Numbered from the stretch's first letter, positions 1 to 9,378 are shown. The stretch is 64,000 bases of DNA from an uncultured Poribacteria bacterium (GCA_958296125.1 OY282444.1:1607940-1671939); one strand, 5' to 3'. Made by a program: numbers and translations. Notes: generated by a model not told the origin, from the letters alone.

Positions 1-741
1 CGCGTCCTTAACAAGCGGCATCAACCAGCGATTCATGCAGAAACAGTACCAACGGATCGGCTCCTTCTCAGCGATAAGTGTATGATGGACACCCGGCGCA
101 TGTCCGATGAGATCCCCCGCCGAAACCTCAAAGATGTGACCGTTTTGTTCGACATGCCCTGAACCTTCATGGATGTACCAGAACTCCTCATGGCTGTCAT
201 GGACATGGTTGGCGGCACGTGCCCCCGGCTCACTGCTATTCTGATCCCAATGATCTAATGTCGAATGCGGTCGAGCGTGTGGATACCGGTAACAGGAGTC
301 CCCTACCTGTGGTGGCAGTTCCTCCCCCCGGACCAGTGATGGCTTGCCCTTGACATAATCGCCGTGCGAATCTCCAATACCAGCTTCCAATGTATCCGCA
401 GCAATCTTCCAAGTGGCGGAATGGAACGCAACGTCAAACCATTTGACAGGCGCATCTCCAGCGGTGAGCGAATGGGGAACTCCCGGCGGGGTGATGATTA
501 GGTCCCGCGGTCGGATTTGGAGGGTTTCGTTGCCACGCACCATTGTCCCCTCCCCACTGATTATAATCCAAAATGATTCACGCGATTCATCGATAACCTC
601 TGGAGTACGCATCCCTGCGTTGAGGGTGCGGATGGTGAACCTCTCAAGAGAACGACAGTCCTGGTCCTGCGTCGCGTACGCAAGCATCGTTCCTTCGGGT
701 AGCGATTTTGGTTCGAGTAAGTCCCTATAGTGAATGCGCAT
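1..741 (-). CDS. Double-cupin protein, C-terminus cut off by window edge
   Basis: The reading frame is open from the ATG at 741 to position 1 (247 codons), so the stop lies outside the window. Two cupin modules are visible. The first spans roughly residues 30-110 and contains GEGTMVRGNETL and a Pro-rich turn ending VPHSL. The second (about 175-235) has a clean metal-binding pattern HVHDSHEEFW (HxHxxxxE), followed by GVHHT, which would supply the distal His. Bicupins of this type include AraC-less sugar sensors, dioxygenases and isomerases, so the substrate cannot be named. It lies 48 bp downstream, on the same strand, of a Gfo/Idh/MocA oxidoreductase, which suggests a shared catabolic transcript. 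Confidence 0.75.
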   Translation of the reverse strand, partial: MRIHYRDLLEPKSLPEGTMLAYATQDQDCRSLERFTIRTLNAGMRTPEVIDESRESFWIIISGEGTMVRGNETLQIRPRDLIITPPGVPHSLTAGDAPVKWFDVAFHSATWKIAADTLEAGIGDSHGDYVKGKPSLVRGEELPPQVGDSCYRYPHARPHSTLDHWDQNSSEPGARAANHVHDSHEEFWYIHEGSGHVEQNGHIFEVSAGDLIGHAPGVHHTLIAEKEPIRWYCFCMNRWLMPLVKDA

Positions 742-788
742 GTTTCACCTCATGACAAATCATCTGATGGTGCAACTATTGGATAAGA

Positions 789-1841
789 TCAATTCCCCGG
801 CGGTAGCGGCAGCTCTACACGCACATTTCCGCGCTCTTGCGACTTGAGGAATCCGATGATAATCTCAACCACTTTCTTCCCTTCGGAGGCAGGGGAAAGC
901 AGCTCGCCGCCGCTCTCTATGACTTGAATGAGCTCTTCAATGCAGGCGGGAATACCGATTTTCATGTGTGGCGGCAGGTCGAACAGCTCAGATTTACCAC
1001 CGCTGCTCGACAAAGTCACGGTGTTTTCCACATCCAGACGTCCCTCTTCGCCGATGACCTCAAGGCAAAAACCACTCGCCTGACCCTTTGATCCGTTCAC
1101 AAATGCGCGGACTCCGTTCTTAAAATGGATGTATCCACTGCCGCCTGGATCGCCAGCAGGGCTACGTCCACCGTCTCCACGATAGGAAAAATAATCCTCA
1201 AAACCCTCGTCCAACTCTGCAAATACCCACGCCGGCTCCGACTCGGCAAAGAAGCAGATACCGTCAATCAGGTGCGTGCCGTTACGGAATAACATGGCTC
1301 TGGGACCGCCCATGTGCGCCACGATGCGACGCACGCCACCGATTGCCCCTTCACGGATTGCCTGACGGGCGCGATGATAGGCGGGCCACCACCGCCGCGT
1401 GTGATCAACTGAAATCGGTACACCCTTCACCTCGCAAGCGGCGATTATACGATTGCAGTCGTCAACCGTGGTGGCAAGCGGTTTTTCGCAGACAATCCCC
1501 TTTATCCCCGCGTTCGCTGCGTCAACCACAATATCGGTGTGGCGGTTGTCGGAGGTAACAACACTGAGGATGTCGAGGTTCTCTTTTTCAAGCATCTCGC
1601 GGTAGTCTGTATAGGTCTGCACGTCAGGAAGCACATCGCCCCATCGTTCCTTAAACTGGTCAAACAACTCTGTTTTCAATTCGCACACTGCGACCAGATC
1701 TGTGTGTGGGAGTGCTACATAAGATGCGACATGCGAACCCGGCATCGGGGTGTTGAGCACCATCTTTGAATCCGCTTCCAAGCGATTTGCTGCAATCCCC
1801 GTTAGCCCAACCACGCCGACTCGGTATCTCTTCTCTGCCAT
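789..1841 (-). CDS. Gfo/Idh/MocA-family NAD(P)-dependent oxidoreductase
   Basis: 350 aa. The N-terminal Rossmann fold starts near residue 6 (VGVVGLTGIAANRL). The family EKP signature is visible as CEKPLATTVDDCN near residue 117, and the C-terminal half has the alpha/beta substrate domain. An SD (AAGGAG) lies 8 nt before the ATG. Family members oxidise or reduce sugars, inositols and related cyclic polyols using tightly bound NAD(P). The catalytic His/Lys region appears as VDHTRRWWPAYHRA. It is the first of four family members in the window and is probably co-transcribed with the bicupin downstream. Specific substrate unknown. Confidence 0.88.
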   Translation of the reverse strand: MAEKRYRVGVVGLTGIAANRLEADSKMVLNTPMPGSHVASYVALPHTDLVAVCELKTELFDQFKERWGDVLPDVQTYTDYREMLEKENLDILSVVTSDNRHTDIVVDAANAGIKGIVCEKPLATTVDDCNRIIAACEVKGVPISVDHTRRWWPAYHRARQAIREGAIGGVRRIVAHMGGPRAMLFRNGTHLIDGICFFAESEPAWVFAELDEGFEDYFSYRGDGGRSPAGDPGGSGYIHFKNGVRAFVNGSKGQASGFCLEVIGEEGRLDVENTVTLSSSGGKSELFDLPPHMKIGIPACIEELIQVIESGGELLSPASEGKKVVEIIIGFLKSQERGNVRVELPLPPGN

Positions 1842-1955
1842 CGCTGATTCTCCTTATCAGTTTGTGTAGAGTATATCCTTTTCCATTATACGTAATTGAG
1901 AGATGTTGGTCAATATAAAAACAATTTCCAAAACATAGAGACATTGATTTTCAAT

Positions 1956-1992
1956 AAAGCTCCAGTCGTTTGATTCGGTTGGGGCTTTTTTT
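1956..1992 (+). terminator. Hairpin plus T-run in a divergent intergenic region
   Basis: AAAGCTCCA (1956-1964) pairs with TGGGGCTTT (1980-1988) with one G-T wobble and a 15-nt loop, and a T-run follows to about 1992. It reads as a rho-independent terminator on the plus strand, yet no plus-strand gene lies upstream. It could be a leader attenuator for the cupin gene at 2116 or a relic. Confidence 0.45.
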
Positions 1993-2115
1993 ATGGGATA
2001 AAATGGCTTTAATTTTTTAGCGAAATTTGATACACTTGAACTGGATTAAAGGATTTTTCTGATTATCTAGAAAATCGTGTTACCATCAACTGATATTGAA
2101 AATTGGAGGAAACTG

Positions 2116-2760
2116 ATGAGTTTTGCTATCTACGATTATCATACCGATATTCGCAACGTACTGATCACCCCACAAATCCGCTCCCGATTTTTGCGGATGG
2201 AGCCCGGTCAAGTCGCCGATATTCACAGCCACGATTTGGGACATGAAATTTTCCTAATCCTTGAAGGACGGGTCATATTTGAAATTGGTGACGGGGTTGA
2301 GAAACTGGGGCCCGGTCAAATGTGCGTTGCGCTTGCTGACGAGGTCCACCGAGTGCGCGTAATCGGAGACGAGCCGATGATTATGTACCTCTCGGTGACA
2401 CCCCACATCCATCCGACCCATACACCACGCACTGAGGATGGAGAGCGACTGCCGCATCAGTTCGCACCGCCCAACGCCTATGACCTAGGAGAGGACATAA
2501 GCAAACCCCTTGAAGAACTGATCGACCATCACGTTGAGGTCGCTGAGAGTCTTGCGGAAGCAGCCCAAGCCTGTGCCCGCGTTCAGAAAGAGATGGGAGC
2601 CAAACTCAAGGAAATTCACGCTGACGGAGATAATCCTGCTGCCGTTGCGGCTCGGAAAGCAATGTGGGAGGGTGTCTACACGATGTTCAAGAAGGTCTAC
2701 GAATTTGGTGAAGTATGGAACGAACTTGCGCCACGGGCGGCGGAGAACGAACCGGAATAG
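2116..2760 (+). CDS. Single-cupin domain protein with helical C-terminal extension
   Basis: 214 aa from the ATG at 2116, chosen because GGAGGA lies just upstream; an in-frame GTG at 2077 has no such support. The cupin core is near residues 25-110: DIHSHDLGHEIF gives an HxHxxxxE metal site, GEGRVIFEIGDG-like glycine turns follow, and the distal His is in DEVHRVRV. The C-terminal third (from about residue 120) is Glu/Ala-rich and helical. Cupins with this arrangement are often small-molecule isomerases or sensors; the substrate cannot be assigned. It is divergent from the Gfo/Idh gene at 1841. Confidence 0.8.
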   Translation: MSFAIYDYHTDIRNVLITPQIRSRFLRMEPGQVADIHSHDLGHEIFLILEGRVIFEIGDGVEKLGPGQMCVALADEVHRVRVIGDEPMIMYLSVTPHIHPTHTPRTEDGERLPHQFAPPNAYDLGEDISKPLEELIDHHVEVAESLAEAAQACARVQKEMGAKLKEIHADGDNPAAVAARKAMWEGVYTMFKKVYEFGEVWNELAPRAAENEPE

Positions 2761-2843
2761 TAGGATTTTTGTATGGTGAGGGTATACATCTGACACCGGA
2801 TCTGGATTTGGCAATCCGAACTGAGCGAAGCGGAAAATTGGTT

Positions 2844-4043
2844 TTATTCAAGGTTTTCCGCACATCTTGTATCGGCACCAACGCTGAGCACGCCCTTTAC
2901 CAAGTTCCCGTGACAATGGTTGGCAACGATGAGGTTCTTATCACTCGTCCCACTTTCTTCAATGCCATACGCTTGCGTCTGTAGAGATTGATCGTCAAGA
3001 CATCTATTGCCAGTAACTATCATCCCGGTGACATCCATTAGGGCGATTCCGCTATATCTGCCGGGTTCCTCCTGTGAGTTGTTCAAGCAGATATTGCCGT
3101 TGATTGTGTTGTCTTTGCCCTGAGAAGCTTCCATGCCGTGACAGGCATTGTTGACACAGGTGTTGTTGGCTACGACGTTGTATTGATCTCCGCCATCAGC
3201 TAAACCGCCGATGCCGTGTCGGCCATTTCCATAAAAAGTGCTTTCGCTGACGATCGAGTGGCGGACATACATGCAGAAGTAGAGTCCGTCACGACCATTA
3301 TCCCGCCCGATGTTGTTCGTCCAGAGGCTGTGTTGGACGGACGTGCCGGGGTGGAAACCGTGTCCCAAACAGCCCTCGGCGAGGCAATCGCTGACAATCG
3401 CTCCAACCCCTCCCTGAACGCTTATCCCGTCTGCGAGCCAATGTTGTACAACGCATCCCCTCACGCGGGCATCTGTTGTCCGCACCAGATGAATCGCAGA
3501 CACCGTAAAATCCACAAAAACACTCTGATCAGTTGTACCGCCTCCATCAATACAAAGCGACTCCAATTCACAGCCGCGCTCTTCCCAACCCACGAATGCC
3601 GAGAAAGCGTGAGCCACCATGCCAGCTCGGTCTGGGAGGCAGGGACGATTGATAGGTCGATCCAGATGGAGTCTGTTTTCACTGATATCTACAATGAAAG
3701 CATGTGTGGCGTACCAACCGTGTTGCACCTTGTCAAACACACTGACTTCCATCCCAACGGCGAATTCCGATTCGCTTTCAACATGGACAGAGGTCTCACC
3801 TGCCTGGGCTTCACTCACAAGCGGAGAAGAAACCTCCGGTGCCCGGACGATGCGGCTGGCTTGGCCCGCGCCGCGGATAGTGACGTTGTGGCGCAGCCGT
3901 ACATGGCGGTGCAGGGTATAAATCCCTGGAGGCACCCAAACAATGCCTCCACTTTTAGGGAGGGCATCAACCGCCTCTTGAAGTCCGGAAGTGAAAGACC
4001 CCTTCTCGTTAAAATCGGTCACATTTTGAGTGGCTGTTATCAT
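2844..4043 (-). CDS. Right-handed parallel beta-helix (pectate-lyase superfamily) protein
   Basis: 399 aa, no evident signal peptide. The N-terminus matches the pectate-lyase superfamily opening: a short strand, then LQEAVDALPKSGGIVWVPPG and a GIYTL turn (about 20-45), with IRGAGQASRIVR (about 74-85) as the first helix rung. From about 180 onward there are repeated PbH1-like rungs with N/G-rich turns (ANNTCVNNACHGMEA, GNICLNNS, TGNRCLDD). Such proteins cleave or epimerise acidic polysaccharides. Placement among sugar-acid catabolic genes supports polysaccharide processing, but catalytic residues cannot be fixed by eye. A long antisense frame (3216-4103) is a shadow. Confidence 0.8.
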   Translation of the reverse strand: MITATQNVTDFNEKGSFTSGLQEAVDALPKSGGIVWVPPGIYTLHRHVRLRHNVTIRGAGQASRIVRAPEVSSPLVSEAQAGETSVHVESESEFAVGMEVSVFDKVQHGWYATHAFIVDISENRLHLDRPINRPCLPDRAGMVAHAFSAFVGWEERGCELESLCIDGGGTTDQSVFVDFTVSAIHLVRTTDARVRGCVVQHWLADGISVQGGVGAIVSDCLAEGCLGHGFHPGTSVQHSLWTNNIGRDNGRDGLYFCMYVRHSIVSESTFYGNGRHGIGGLADGGDQYNVVANNTCVNNACHGMEASQGKDNTINGNICLNNSQEEPGRYSGIALMDVTGMIVTGNRCLDDQSLQTQAYGIEESGTSDKNLIVANHCHGNLVKGVLSVGADTRCAENLE

Positions 4044-4105
4044 GATTCTCGTGCCTACTCTTTTCTAAGTATTGTACGCAAATTGCACATGTCGCCCCGC
4101 TAGAG

Positions 4106-4897
4106 CTATGTTGGTTCATCACCGACCTCCTGAATCCATGCCCGTGTCCACTCAACGGTTTCTAATTCCAAATCGCAGATACAACTGGCGAGAAAAATCA
4201 TGCCATCAATACGACCGTCACGGAGCCATTGCAAACCGATTTCGCACTGATGTTTCATCAAGTCAACCGGCATGGTTTGATGATTACCGTAATCGTACAT
4301 GTAGCAGCCGAGTATTTTGCGGGGCGACAGTGCGATCTCCTCAACACGCTTGAAATTTTTCTCCAACCCTACCAAGTGCTCAGAAGTCCACGTCCAAAAG
4401 GTAACGACATCACAAGTTTCCAAATGCGGACCCACAGGGGCTTCAAGCTGATGGTTGTAGAGCACAACCCACAGATCTAACTTCCGATCCACGACGGTTA
4501 GTTGTTTTTGAATAGCATTTAGCGATTCGACATCATGGACAGCGACTTGGCCGGTTGCTGGATCGCTGAAGAAATCATCCATTATCACGCCGGTAAAATT
4601 TGGGAATTTTGCTGCCAACTCGCGCGCTGCTTGCACTTCGTAATGCTCAGTGGCACCGGCCGCTCCGACTATAGACCAGACGACCTGTTTCAGTGGACGA
4701 AACGCTAGTGCGTACTGTTCAAACGGCGGTTGAGGCAGATCACGATAGCGCACCAATATGATATTGGGTACGTTAAGATACAAAGCACCTTCTGCCGGTG
4801 TCATGCGTGAGGGGGTGGTCAATCCATATTGATCATCGTGACTCCCGGCATCATGTCCCCAGATCCAAAATTTATCCCTCACAACACCATTTCCCAT
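4106..4897 (-). CDS. Uncharacterised protein, TIM-barrel glycosidase-like
   Basis: 263 aa with an SD (AAGGAG, 10 nt) before the ATG. I do not recognise a named family. Alternating hydrophobic strands ending in acidic residues suggest a TIM barrel: LKQVVWSIVGA, FTGVIMDDFFSD (about residues 97-108), LDLWVVLYNHQL, CDVVTFWTWTSEHL, KILGCYMYDYG and GMIFLASCICDLE. The paired Asp in GVIMDDFF is what one expects of a glycoside hydrolase catalytic strand, but this is inference. It sits between the beta-helix protein and a PhyH dioxygenase on the same strand. Confidence 0.65.
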   Translation of the reverse strand: MGNGVVRDKFWIWGHDAGSHDDQYGLTTPSRMTPAEGALYLNVPNIILVRYRDLPQPPFEQYALAFRPLKQVVWSIVGAAGATEHYEVQAARELAAKFPNFTGVIMDDFFSDPATGQVAVHDVESLNAIQKQLTVVDRKLDLWVVLYNHQLEAPVGPHLETCDVVTFWTWTSEHLVGLEKNFKRVEEIALSPRKILGCYMYDYGNHQTMPVDLMKHQCEIGLQWLRDGRIDGMIFLASCICDLELETVEWTRAWIQEVGDEPT

Positions 4898-4963
4898 TAT
4901 GTCGTCTCCTTAGGTCACGAGCCCTCACTTTTCGCCCTCTCTAAGGGATGTCACTGACTCGAT

Positions 4964-5827
4964 CTATTGGGCTTTCTTCTCCGCAAAGATAGGATTTTCT
5001 AGAAGCGTTTGCACTTCGTAGATTGACCCCTTGCGTTCAGCATGCGGTTGAGGAATACGAATGGGAGCAGGGACAACCCGCGGCTGATTCGTGGGTTCGC
5101 CACGTAGAGCAAAGGATTTGAAGACATTCCAATCCCCCCCGGATATGGGCCAGGCATCGAGGGCACAATACTGGAGTAACAGCAGCCGGCGGGGGTTGCT
5201 GGAGTTATTGGGGGCGGAACCGTGCAGCATGCGAACATGGTGAATCGAAATGCCGCCGGCTTTGACTTGAACAGGAACGGCGGTATCGGGACTAAAATTG
5301 GGATCTGTTACCGCACCGACGAAGACACCATTTTGGTGATGGTCATAGGTTGGTCCCTTATGGGAACCGGGAATAACCATCAGACAGCCGTTTTCCAGCG
5401 ACATATCGTCAATCGCTACGCCAACTGCCAATAAGTCGTCGTTGGTATAAGGATAGAACGCCCAATCCTGGTGCCATTCGACGGGGCTGCCGAATTCGGG
5501 GTATTTCATGTTGAGTTTGTGACCATTATGGCTCACGCCAGGTCCAATCAACTGTTCAACGATGTCGAGGATACGGTCGTGGCGTAGCGTTTGGTCATAA
5601 ACAATGTGGTGCAGGACGGGATTTTTGATCCGGCGCACGCGAGGGGTTTCTGAGGTATGCCCCGGTTCAAGGTCGAACACATCGGTATGTTCAGTGACCT
5701 CACGGGATTTCTCAACAAACTCCTCCGTAGTACGCCGAAGGTCAGCAACCTCTTCCGCCGAAAGCACATTTTCGACACCGAGATAACCATTTTCATTGTA
5801 GAAGTCAATCTGTTTTTGGGTTAGCAT
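4964..5827 (-). CDS. Phytanoyl-CoA dioxygenase (PhyH)-family protein
   Basis: 287 aa from the ATG at 5827, chosen because AAGGAG precedes it with good spacing; an upstream in-frame start at 5851 lacks an SD. PhyH proteins are Fe(II)/2-oxoglutarate oxygenases. The facial triad is visible: VEWHQDWAFYPY (HxD), and the distal His in SIHHVRMLHGSAPN, with a downstream Arg (NPRRLLLLQYC) for 2-oxoglutarate. ENGCLMVIPGSHKG is the usual family loop. The substrate is unknown. First of three PhyH paralogs in the window. Confidence 0.88.
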   Translation of the reverse strand: MLTQKQIDFYNENGYLGVENVLSAEEVADLRRTTEEFVEKSREVTEHTDVFDLEPGHTSETPRVRRIKNPVLHHIVYDQTLRHDRILDIVEQLIGPGVSHNGHKLNMKYPEFGSPVEWHQDWAFYPYTNDDLLAVGVAIDDMSLENGCLMVIPGSHKGPTYDHHQNGVFVGAVTDPNFSPDTAVPVQVKAGGISIHHVRMLHGSAPNNSSNPRRLLLLQYCALDAWPISGGDWNVFKSFALRGEPTNQPRVVPAPIRIPQPHAERKGSIYEVQTLLENPIFAEKKAQ

Positions 5828-5926
5828 TTTTAGCTCCTTCCAGCTATACAATGTTGAGGATAACGGTCCAGTCGAGAGATAGTGCCAGTTAGTTCTGAAC
5901 GGCTACGTTTGAAGTGTTCAATTTAT

Positions 5927-5966
5927 CTTACGTCTTACGAATTACGAATTACGTTTCACGCATCAG
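5927..5966. repeat. GTTTCACG/ATTACGA dispersed repeat, copy 1
   Basis: A run of TTACGAATTACGAATTACG followed by GTTTCACGCATCAG. It overlaps the last codons and TGA stop (5956-5958) of the Gfo/Idh gene at 5956-7014. Related copies are at 13403-13450, 32266-32294 and 41737-41760. Confidence 0.6.
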
Positions 5967-7014
5967 CCTTAGTCACAAGTTCAACTACGCTGCCGGTCCG
6001 AGCGGATGTCATACCAGCCAACAAAATCTCCGTGACATGACGCGCTGCGTAAACGTTCGACAACGGTGGCTGCTTACCATCGCGGAGGCATTTTGCAAAA
6101 TGTGTGTGCATATCGCCGAGATCAGCGTCTGAACAATCAATCGCCTTCACGTCCACAGGTGCTGTTTCACGGGTGTAGGATGTCGGTGTCCATTGACTCA
6201 GCGCAGCCCCATCCTCCCCCGGCAGTGTAAGTTTGCCTGCTGTGCCGTGAATGCTTGCCCCCCACGTCCGAGCGGGGTCACACCAGCTTGTTTCGGCAGT
6301 GACGATGCCTCCCGATTCCATTTCGAGAACGAGGGTCGCCACATCTTCCAACTCAGTCGGTTTATCAAAGGTAGTTGCGAAACCGGTGACTCGCTTAAAA
6401 GTCCCTAGCATTGCAACCAATCCAGCAACGGCATAAACACCCATATCGAACAGTGCCCCGACGCTTGCTCGCTTCGCGTCAAAGAACCAGAGATCGTCAT
6501 CTTTCTCACCAAAAATGTCTCGAATCTCTGCGTAGTAGATTTCGGGCCCGCCGTGACTGGTTCGGAATCGAGCCCCCGAAACCCTGCCAATCGCGCCTTC
6601 TGCCAACAGTTGGCGTGCCTTGCGGATGGAGGCATTCACGTGAGGGAGACACATCACCGTCAGGCGACTTCTTTCTGCCGCTTCCACAAATTGATTGGCT
6701 TCGTCCATATCACCGCACAGCGGCTTCTGCATCAAGACATGCATCCCTGCCTCCAGCACTTTGACTCCCCAAGACACATGAAGCGGGTGAGGTGTACCAA
6801 CCAAGATGGCATCGAGCGAGTCATCTGCGATGATCGAATCGTAGTCCTGTGTCCAACGCGGGATGTCAAACTGCTCACATTGATACTTGAGCCGATGCTC
6901 CCGTCTGCCTCCAAGGACGGCAACCTCAAAGTCTTTTCCGGCAACGAGGGCAGGAAGATGCAGCCGACAAACAATGCCGCCTGCACCGATGACACCCAAT
7001 CTGATTTTCGCCAT
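5956..7014 (-). CDS. Gfo/Idh/MocA-family oxidoreductase
   Basis: 352 aa. Rossmann start IRLGVIGAGGIVCRLHLPAL (residues 3-22), then QKPLCGDMDEANQFVEAAE (about 95-113), where the usual EKP is QKP. The central domain has VMCLPHVNASIRKARQLL and a substrate-domain motif LFDMGVYAVAGL. AGGGGA lies 7 nt before the ATG. The stop codon lies inside the dispersed repeat at 5927-5966. It precedes a PhyH gene and follows an enolase-superfamily dehydratase by 27 bp, so it is probably part of one sugar-catabolic transcript. Substrate unassigned. Confidence 0.87.
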   Translation of the reverse strand: MAKIRLGVIGAGGIVCRLHLPALVAGKDFEVAVLGGRREHRLKYQCEQFDIPRWTQDYDSIIADDSLDAILVGTPHPLHVSWGVKVLEAGMHVLMQKPLCGDMDEANQFVEAAERSRLTVMCLPHVNASIRKARQLLAEGAIGRVSGARFRTSHGGPEIYYAEIRDIFGEKDDDLWFFDAKRASVGALFDMGVYAVAGLVAMLGTFKRVTGFATTFDKPTELEDVATLVLEMESGGIVTAETSWCDPARTWGASIHGTAGKLTLPGEDGAALSQWTPTSYTRETAPVDVKAIDCSDADLGDMHTHFAKCLRDGKQPPLSNVYAARHVTEILLAGMTSARTGSVVELVTKADA

Positions 7015-7040
7015 GTCTGTTCCCCTTCGATTTTATGAAA

Positions 7041-8231
7041 TTAATCAAAAAAGGCTTCGTCGCCTTCAGGGAGATACTGTTTCGTGGCTTCCGCGTTGAG
7101 TTCGACACCCATGCCGGGGCGGTCCCAAACTGTGATAAATCCATCTTCAACGATGGGGTCTGGCAGCCCTTCAACTATATCATACCACCACTCAGGACGA
7201 CCGACCGGGTACTCGAAAGCGATATAATTCTGGGGCAAGGTTGCTGACATCTGAACGAGGGCGGCTAGCCCAATGAGCCCGTCACCCGTGCCGTGGGGTG
7301 CCATAAGAATACCATGAAGATCTGCATGCTCTGCGACCCACTTCAGTTCTGCGATGCCGCCGATGTCACACGGATCGGGCCCGATTACATTCACGGCGTG
7401 TTTTTCGATTAGGTCTTTGAAGTTCTGTCGGAGGTAAATTTGCTCGCCGGTGTGGATCGGTGTTGATGTGCTTTGCGTTACCTCACGGTAGAGATCTGCT
7501 AAAACATACGGCACATAATCTCCGGTGATCATGTCTTCGAGCCACATCACGTTTAGCGGTTCCACAGCCTTCGCAAGCCTAATCGCGTCAGGGACTGTCA
7601 ACCCAGGTCCACAATCCAAAGCTAGACCGACCTCGTCTCCCAAAACATCCTTCATCGCCTCAACGCACGCAACCGTATGTTTCAATCCCCGTTCGGTCAA
7701 AGGACCCCGACCTGTTCCAAAAGCCCCTTTTTGCATTTCACCGTAGAAAAAGTCCGGCACCTCACGTGGCATTCCGCTATGAAATGCGATGCCTTGCTTG
7801 ATAATGGTGAATCCTTCCGGGGCGGCTTTCATTTTTTCCATATTTGCAGCGTAGGCTTCCGGGGAATTTCCGTCCATTGGAAACCTGACCGCACCATTAT
7901 AGACCCGAACTTTGTCGCGGATTTTACCCCCCAGCAGCTTGTAGACCGGAAGGCCTGCTGCTTTGCCGGCGATATCCCAAAGTGCCATCTCTATCGCACT
8001 TACCGAGCTGCCCCACGGCTTAAAACTCCCCAAGCGGCGGATCTTCAGCATGACCCGCTCCACGTTCGTGGGATCTTCTCCGACAATGTGCTGCTTGTAA
8101 AATAGAATATGAGGCTTCAGGTAGTGTTTACTGCCTTCCACCTCTGCGAGCCCACTGATCCCCTCGTCGGTTGTTATGCGAATCACGGGGTTATTACCCA
8201 AAACAGTGCATTTTAAGTCCGTAATTTTCAT
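7041..8231 (-). CDS. Mandelate racemase/muconate lactonizing enzyme-family dehydratase
   Basis: 396 aa from the ATG at 8231. A longer frame to 8321 would run into the next gene's coding region and lacks SD support. The start MKITDLKCTVLGNNPVIRI is the normal enolase-superfamily capping-domain N-terminus. Metal ligands are plausible in LALDCGPG (Asp), MWLEDMITGDY (Glu) and IHTGEQI (Glu), with a catalytic His in MAPHGTGDG. Such enzymes dehydrate sugar acids to 2-keto-3-deoxy acids. It is flanked by Gfo/Idh genes on the same strand. The sugar acid cannot be named. Confidence 0.87.
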   Translation of the reverse strand: MKITDLKCTVLGNNPVIRITTDEGISGLAEVEGSKHYLKPHILFYKQHIVGEDPTNVERVMLKIRRLGSFKPWGSSVSAIEMALWDIAGKAAGLPVYKLLGGKIRDKVRVYNGAVRFPMDGNSPEAYAANMEKMKAAPEGFTIIKQGIAFHSGMPREVPDFFYGEMQKGAFGTGRGPLTERGLKHTVACVEAMKDVLGDEVGLALDCGPGLTVPDAIRLAKAVEPLNVMWLEDMITGDYVPYVLADLYREVTQSTSTPIHTGEQIYLRQNFKDLIEKHAVNVIGPDPCDIGGIAELKWVAEHADLHGILMAPHGTGDGLIGLAALVQMSATLPQNYIAFEYPVGRPEWWYDIVEGLPDPIVEDGFITVWDRPGMGVELNAEATKQYLPEGDEAFFD

Positions 8232-8274
8232 TGATATAACTCGTCCTTTGGATGTGGTCCAACCTTCTGCGAAC

Positions 8275-9369
8275 CTACCACTCGCTCGGAATTCGGGCGT
8301 GTTCAGTGTAGGCTTTAACAATGTTGATAATCAGTGCAATGTCGTTGCGAGCATCAATGACTGATGTGCGACAGGGAATCCCTTCAGTGATGCAGGCATG
8401 GAAGTGACGAATCTCACGGCTGAAGGCACTCTCCCACTCTATCGCAGGTTCTTTGAGCACCGTTGTGCCATCCGCTTCAATCTCATGCACTGTGACAGTG
8501 GAAAGAATGCCGCGGGAAAATCCTGTGGGGTATTTAACAATCACACGCTTGGTATCGCCGTAAACCTCTAGCGTTTCCTTGAAATCCCACAAGCCCGGAA
8601 TGGCTGCCCATGTATACACAAGGCGCACTTCGTTTGGATATTCAAGTATCGTCGTGATACCACGTCCCCCATTCCACAACTCCGTGCTGGCTACCGCCTC
8701 CGGCACACCAAGCATGGCACGGAAACCGTAGAGATCATGGATGCCGCTGCCTGAGAGTGTGGAGAAGGCACTGCTAGCACTGTCCGATGCATCTCCAATA
8801 GCATCTTGACGCGCTTTCGCTCCATCTTCACCAGCCTCACGCATTGCGTCTGGCGGAAGGTCATCGAACCGCTTAATCCGAAAATTACGAAGGTGGAGCT
8901 CGTTGCCACAATGCAGATGATTTGCCTGAACAAATCGGATGTCTTCCATCTTATTGACTTCACTTTTCGCCAATTCAAACGCAGGGTCGTGAACTTTCAT
9001 GTACCCAGCTTGCCCAACCTTCCCCGATGCCTGACACGCAGCGATTATAGCGTCCGCTTCCTGAATGGAAAAACAGATCGGTTTCTCAATGAAGACATGC
9101 ACCCCCGCATTGAATGCTGCCACTGCTACCCTTGTCTTCGGATCGGAGTGGCAGAGCAGCACCGCGTCGACATCGGATGCGAGGAGGTCACGGTAATCTG
9201 TCACATAGCGAGGGATATTGAAGGTCTCGGCAACATACGCTGCGGCACCCGGCGATACATCGCAGACGATTGGCACCTCAAATTCGTCTTGAAGTGCTGT
9301 TAAATTGGGAAGATGATGGACCTGAGCAATTGCTCCACAGCCAATGACACCGATACGTACTTTTTTCAT
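8275..9369 (-). CDS. Gfo/Idh/MocA-family oxidoreductase
   Basis: 364 aa. Rossmann motif VRIGVIGCGAIAQVHHLP (residues 4-21), family signature FIEKPICFSIQEADA (about 93-107), and QAGYMKVHDPAFELAK carrying the probable catalytic Lys. An insertion rich in Ala/Asp/Ser (about 180-205) precedes GSGIHDLYGFRAMLG. AGGAGG lies 5 nt upstream of the ATG, and an 18-bp perfect tandem duplication (9379-9414) sits directly upstream of it. The stop lies 43 bp before the dehydratase start at 8231, indicating one transcript. Confidence 0.88.
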   Translation of the reverse strand: MKKVRIGVIGCGAIAQVHHLPNLTALQDEFEVPIVCDVSPGAAAYVAETFNIPRYVTDYRDLLASDVDAVLLCHSDPKTRVAVAAFNAGVHVFIEKPICFSIQEADAIIAACQASGKVGQAGYMKVHDPAFELAKSEVNKMEDIRFVQANHLHCGNELHLRNFRIKRFDDLPPDAMREAGEDGAKARQDAIGDASDSASSAFSTLSGSGIHDLYGFRAMLGVPEAVASTELWNGGRGITTILEYPNEVRLVYTWAAIPGLWDFKETLEVYGDTKRVIVKYPTGFSRGILSTVTVHEIEADGTTVLKEPAIEWESAFSREIRHFHACITEGIPCRTSVIDARNDIALIINIVKAYTEHARIPSEW

Positions 9370-9378
9370 ATAGTCCTC

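Noticed and set aside
413-730. 105-codon plus-strand frame at the window start
   Set aside because: Antisense to the bicupin gene, which has HxHxxxxE motifs and runs off the window edge.
3216-4103. 295-codon plus-strand frame opposite the beta-helix gene
   Set aside because: It is the antisense shadow of 2844-4043, which has clear PbH1 repeats and family motifs; the plus frame shows none.
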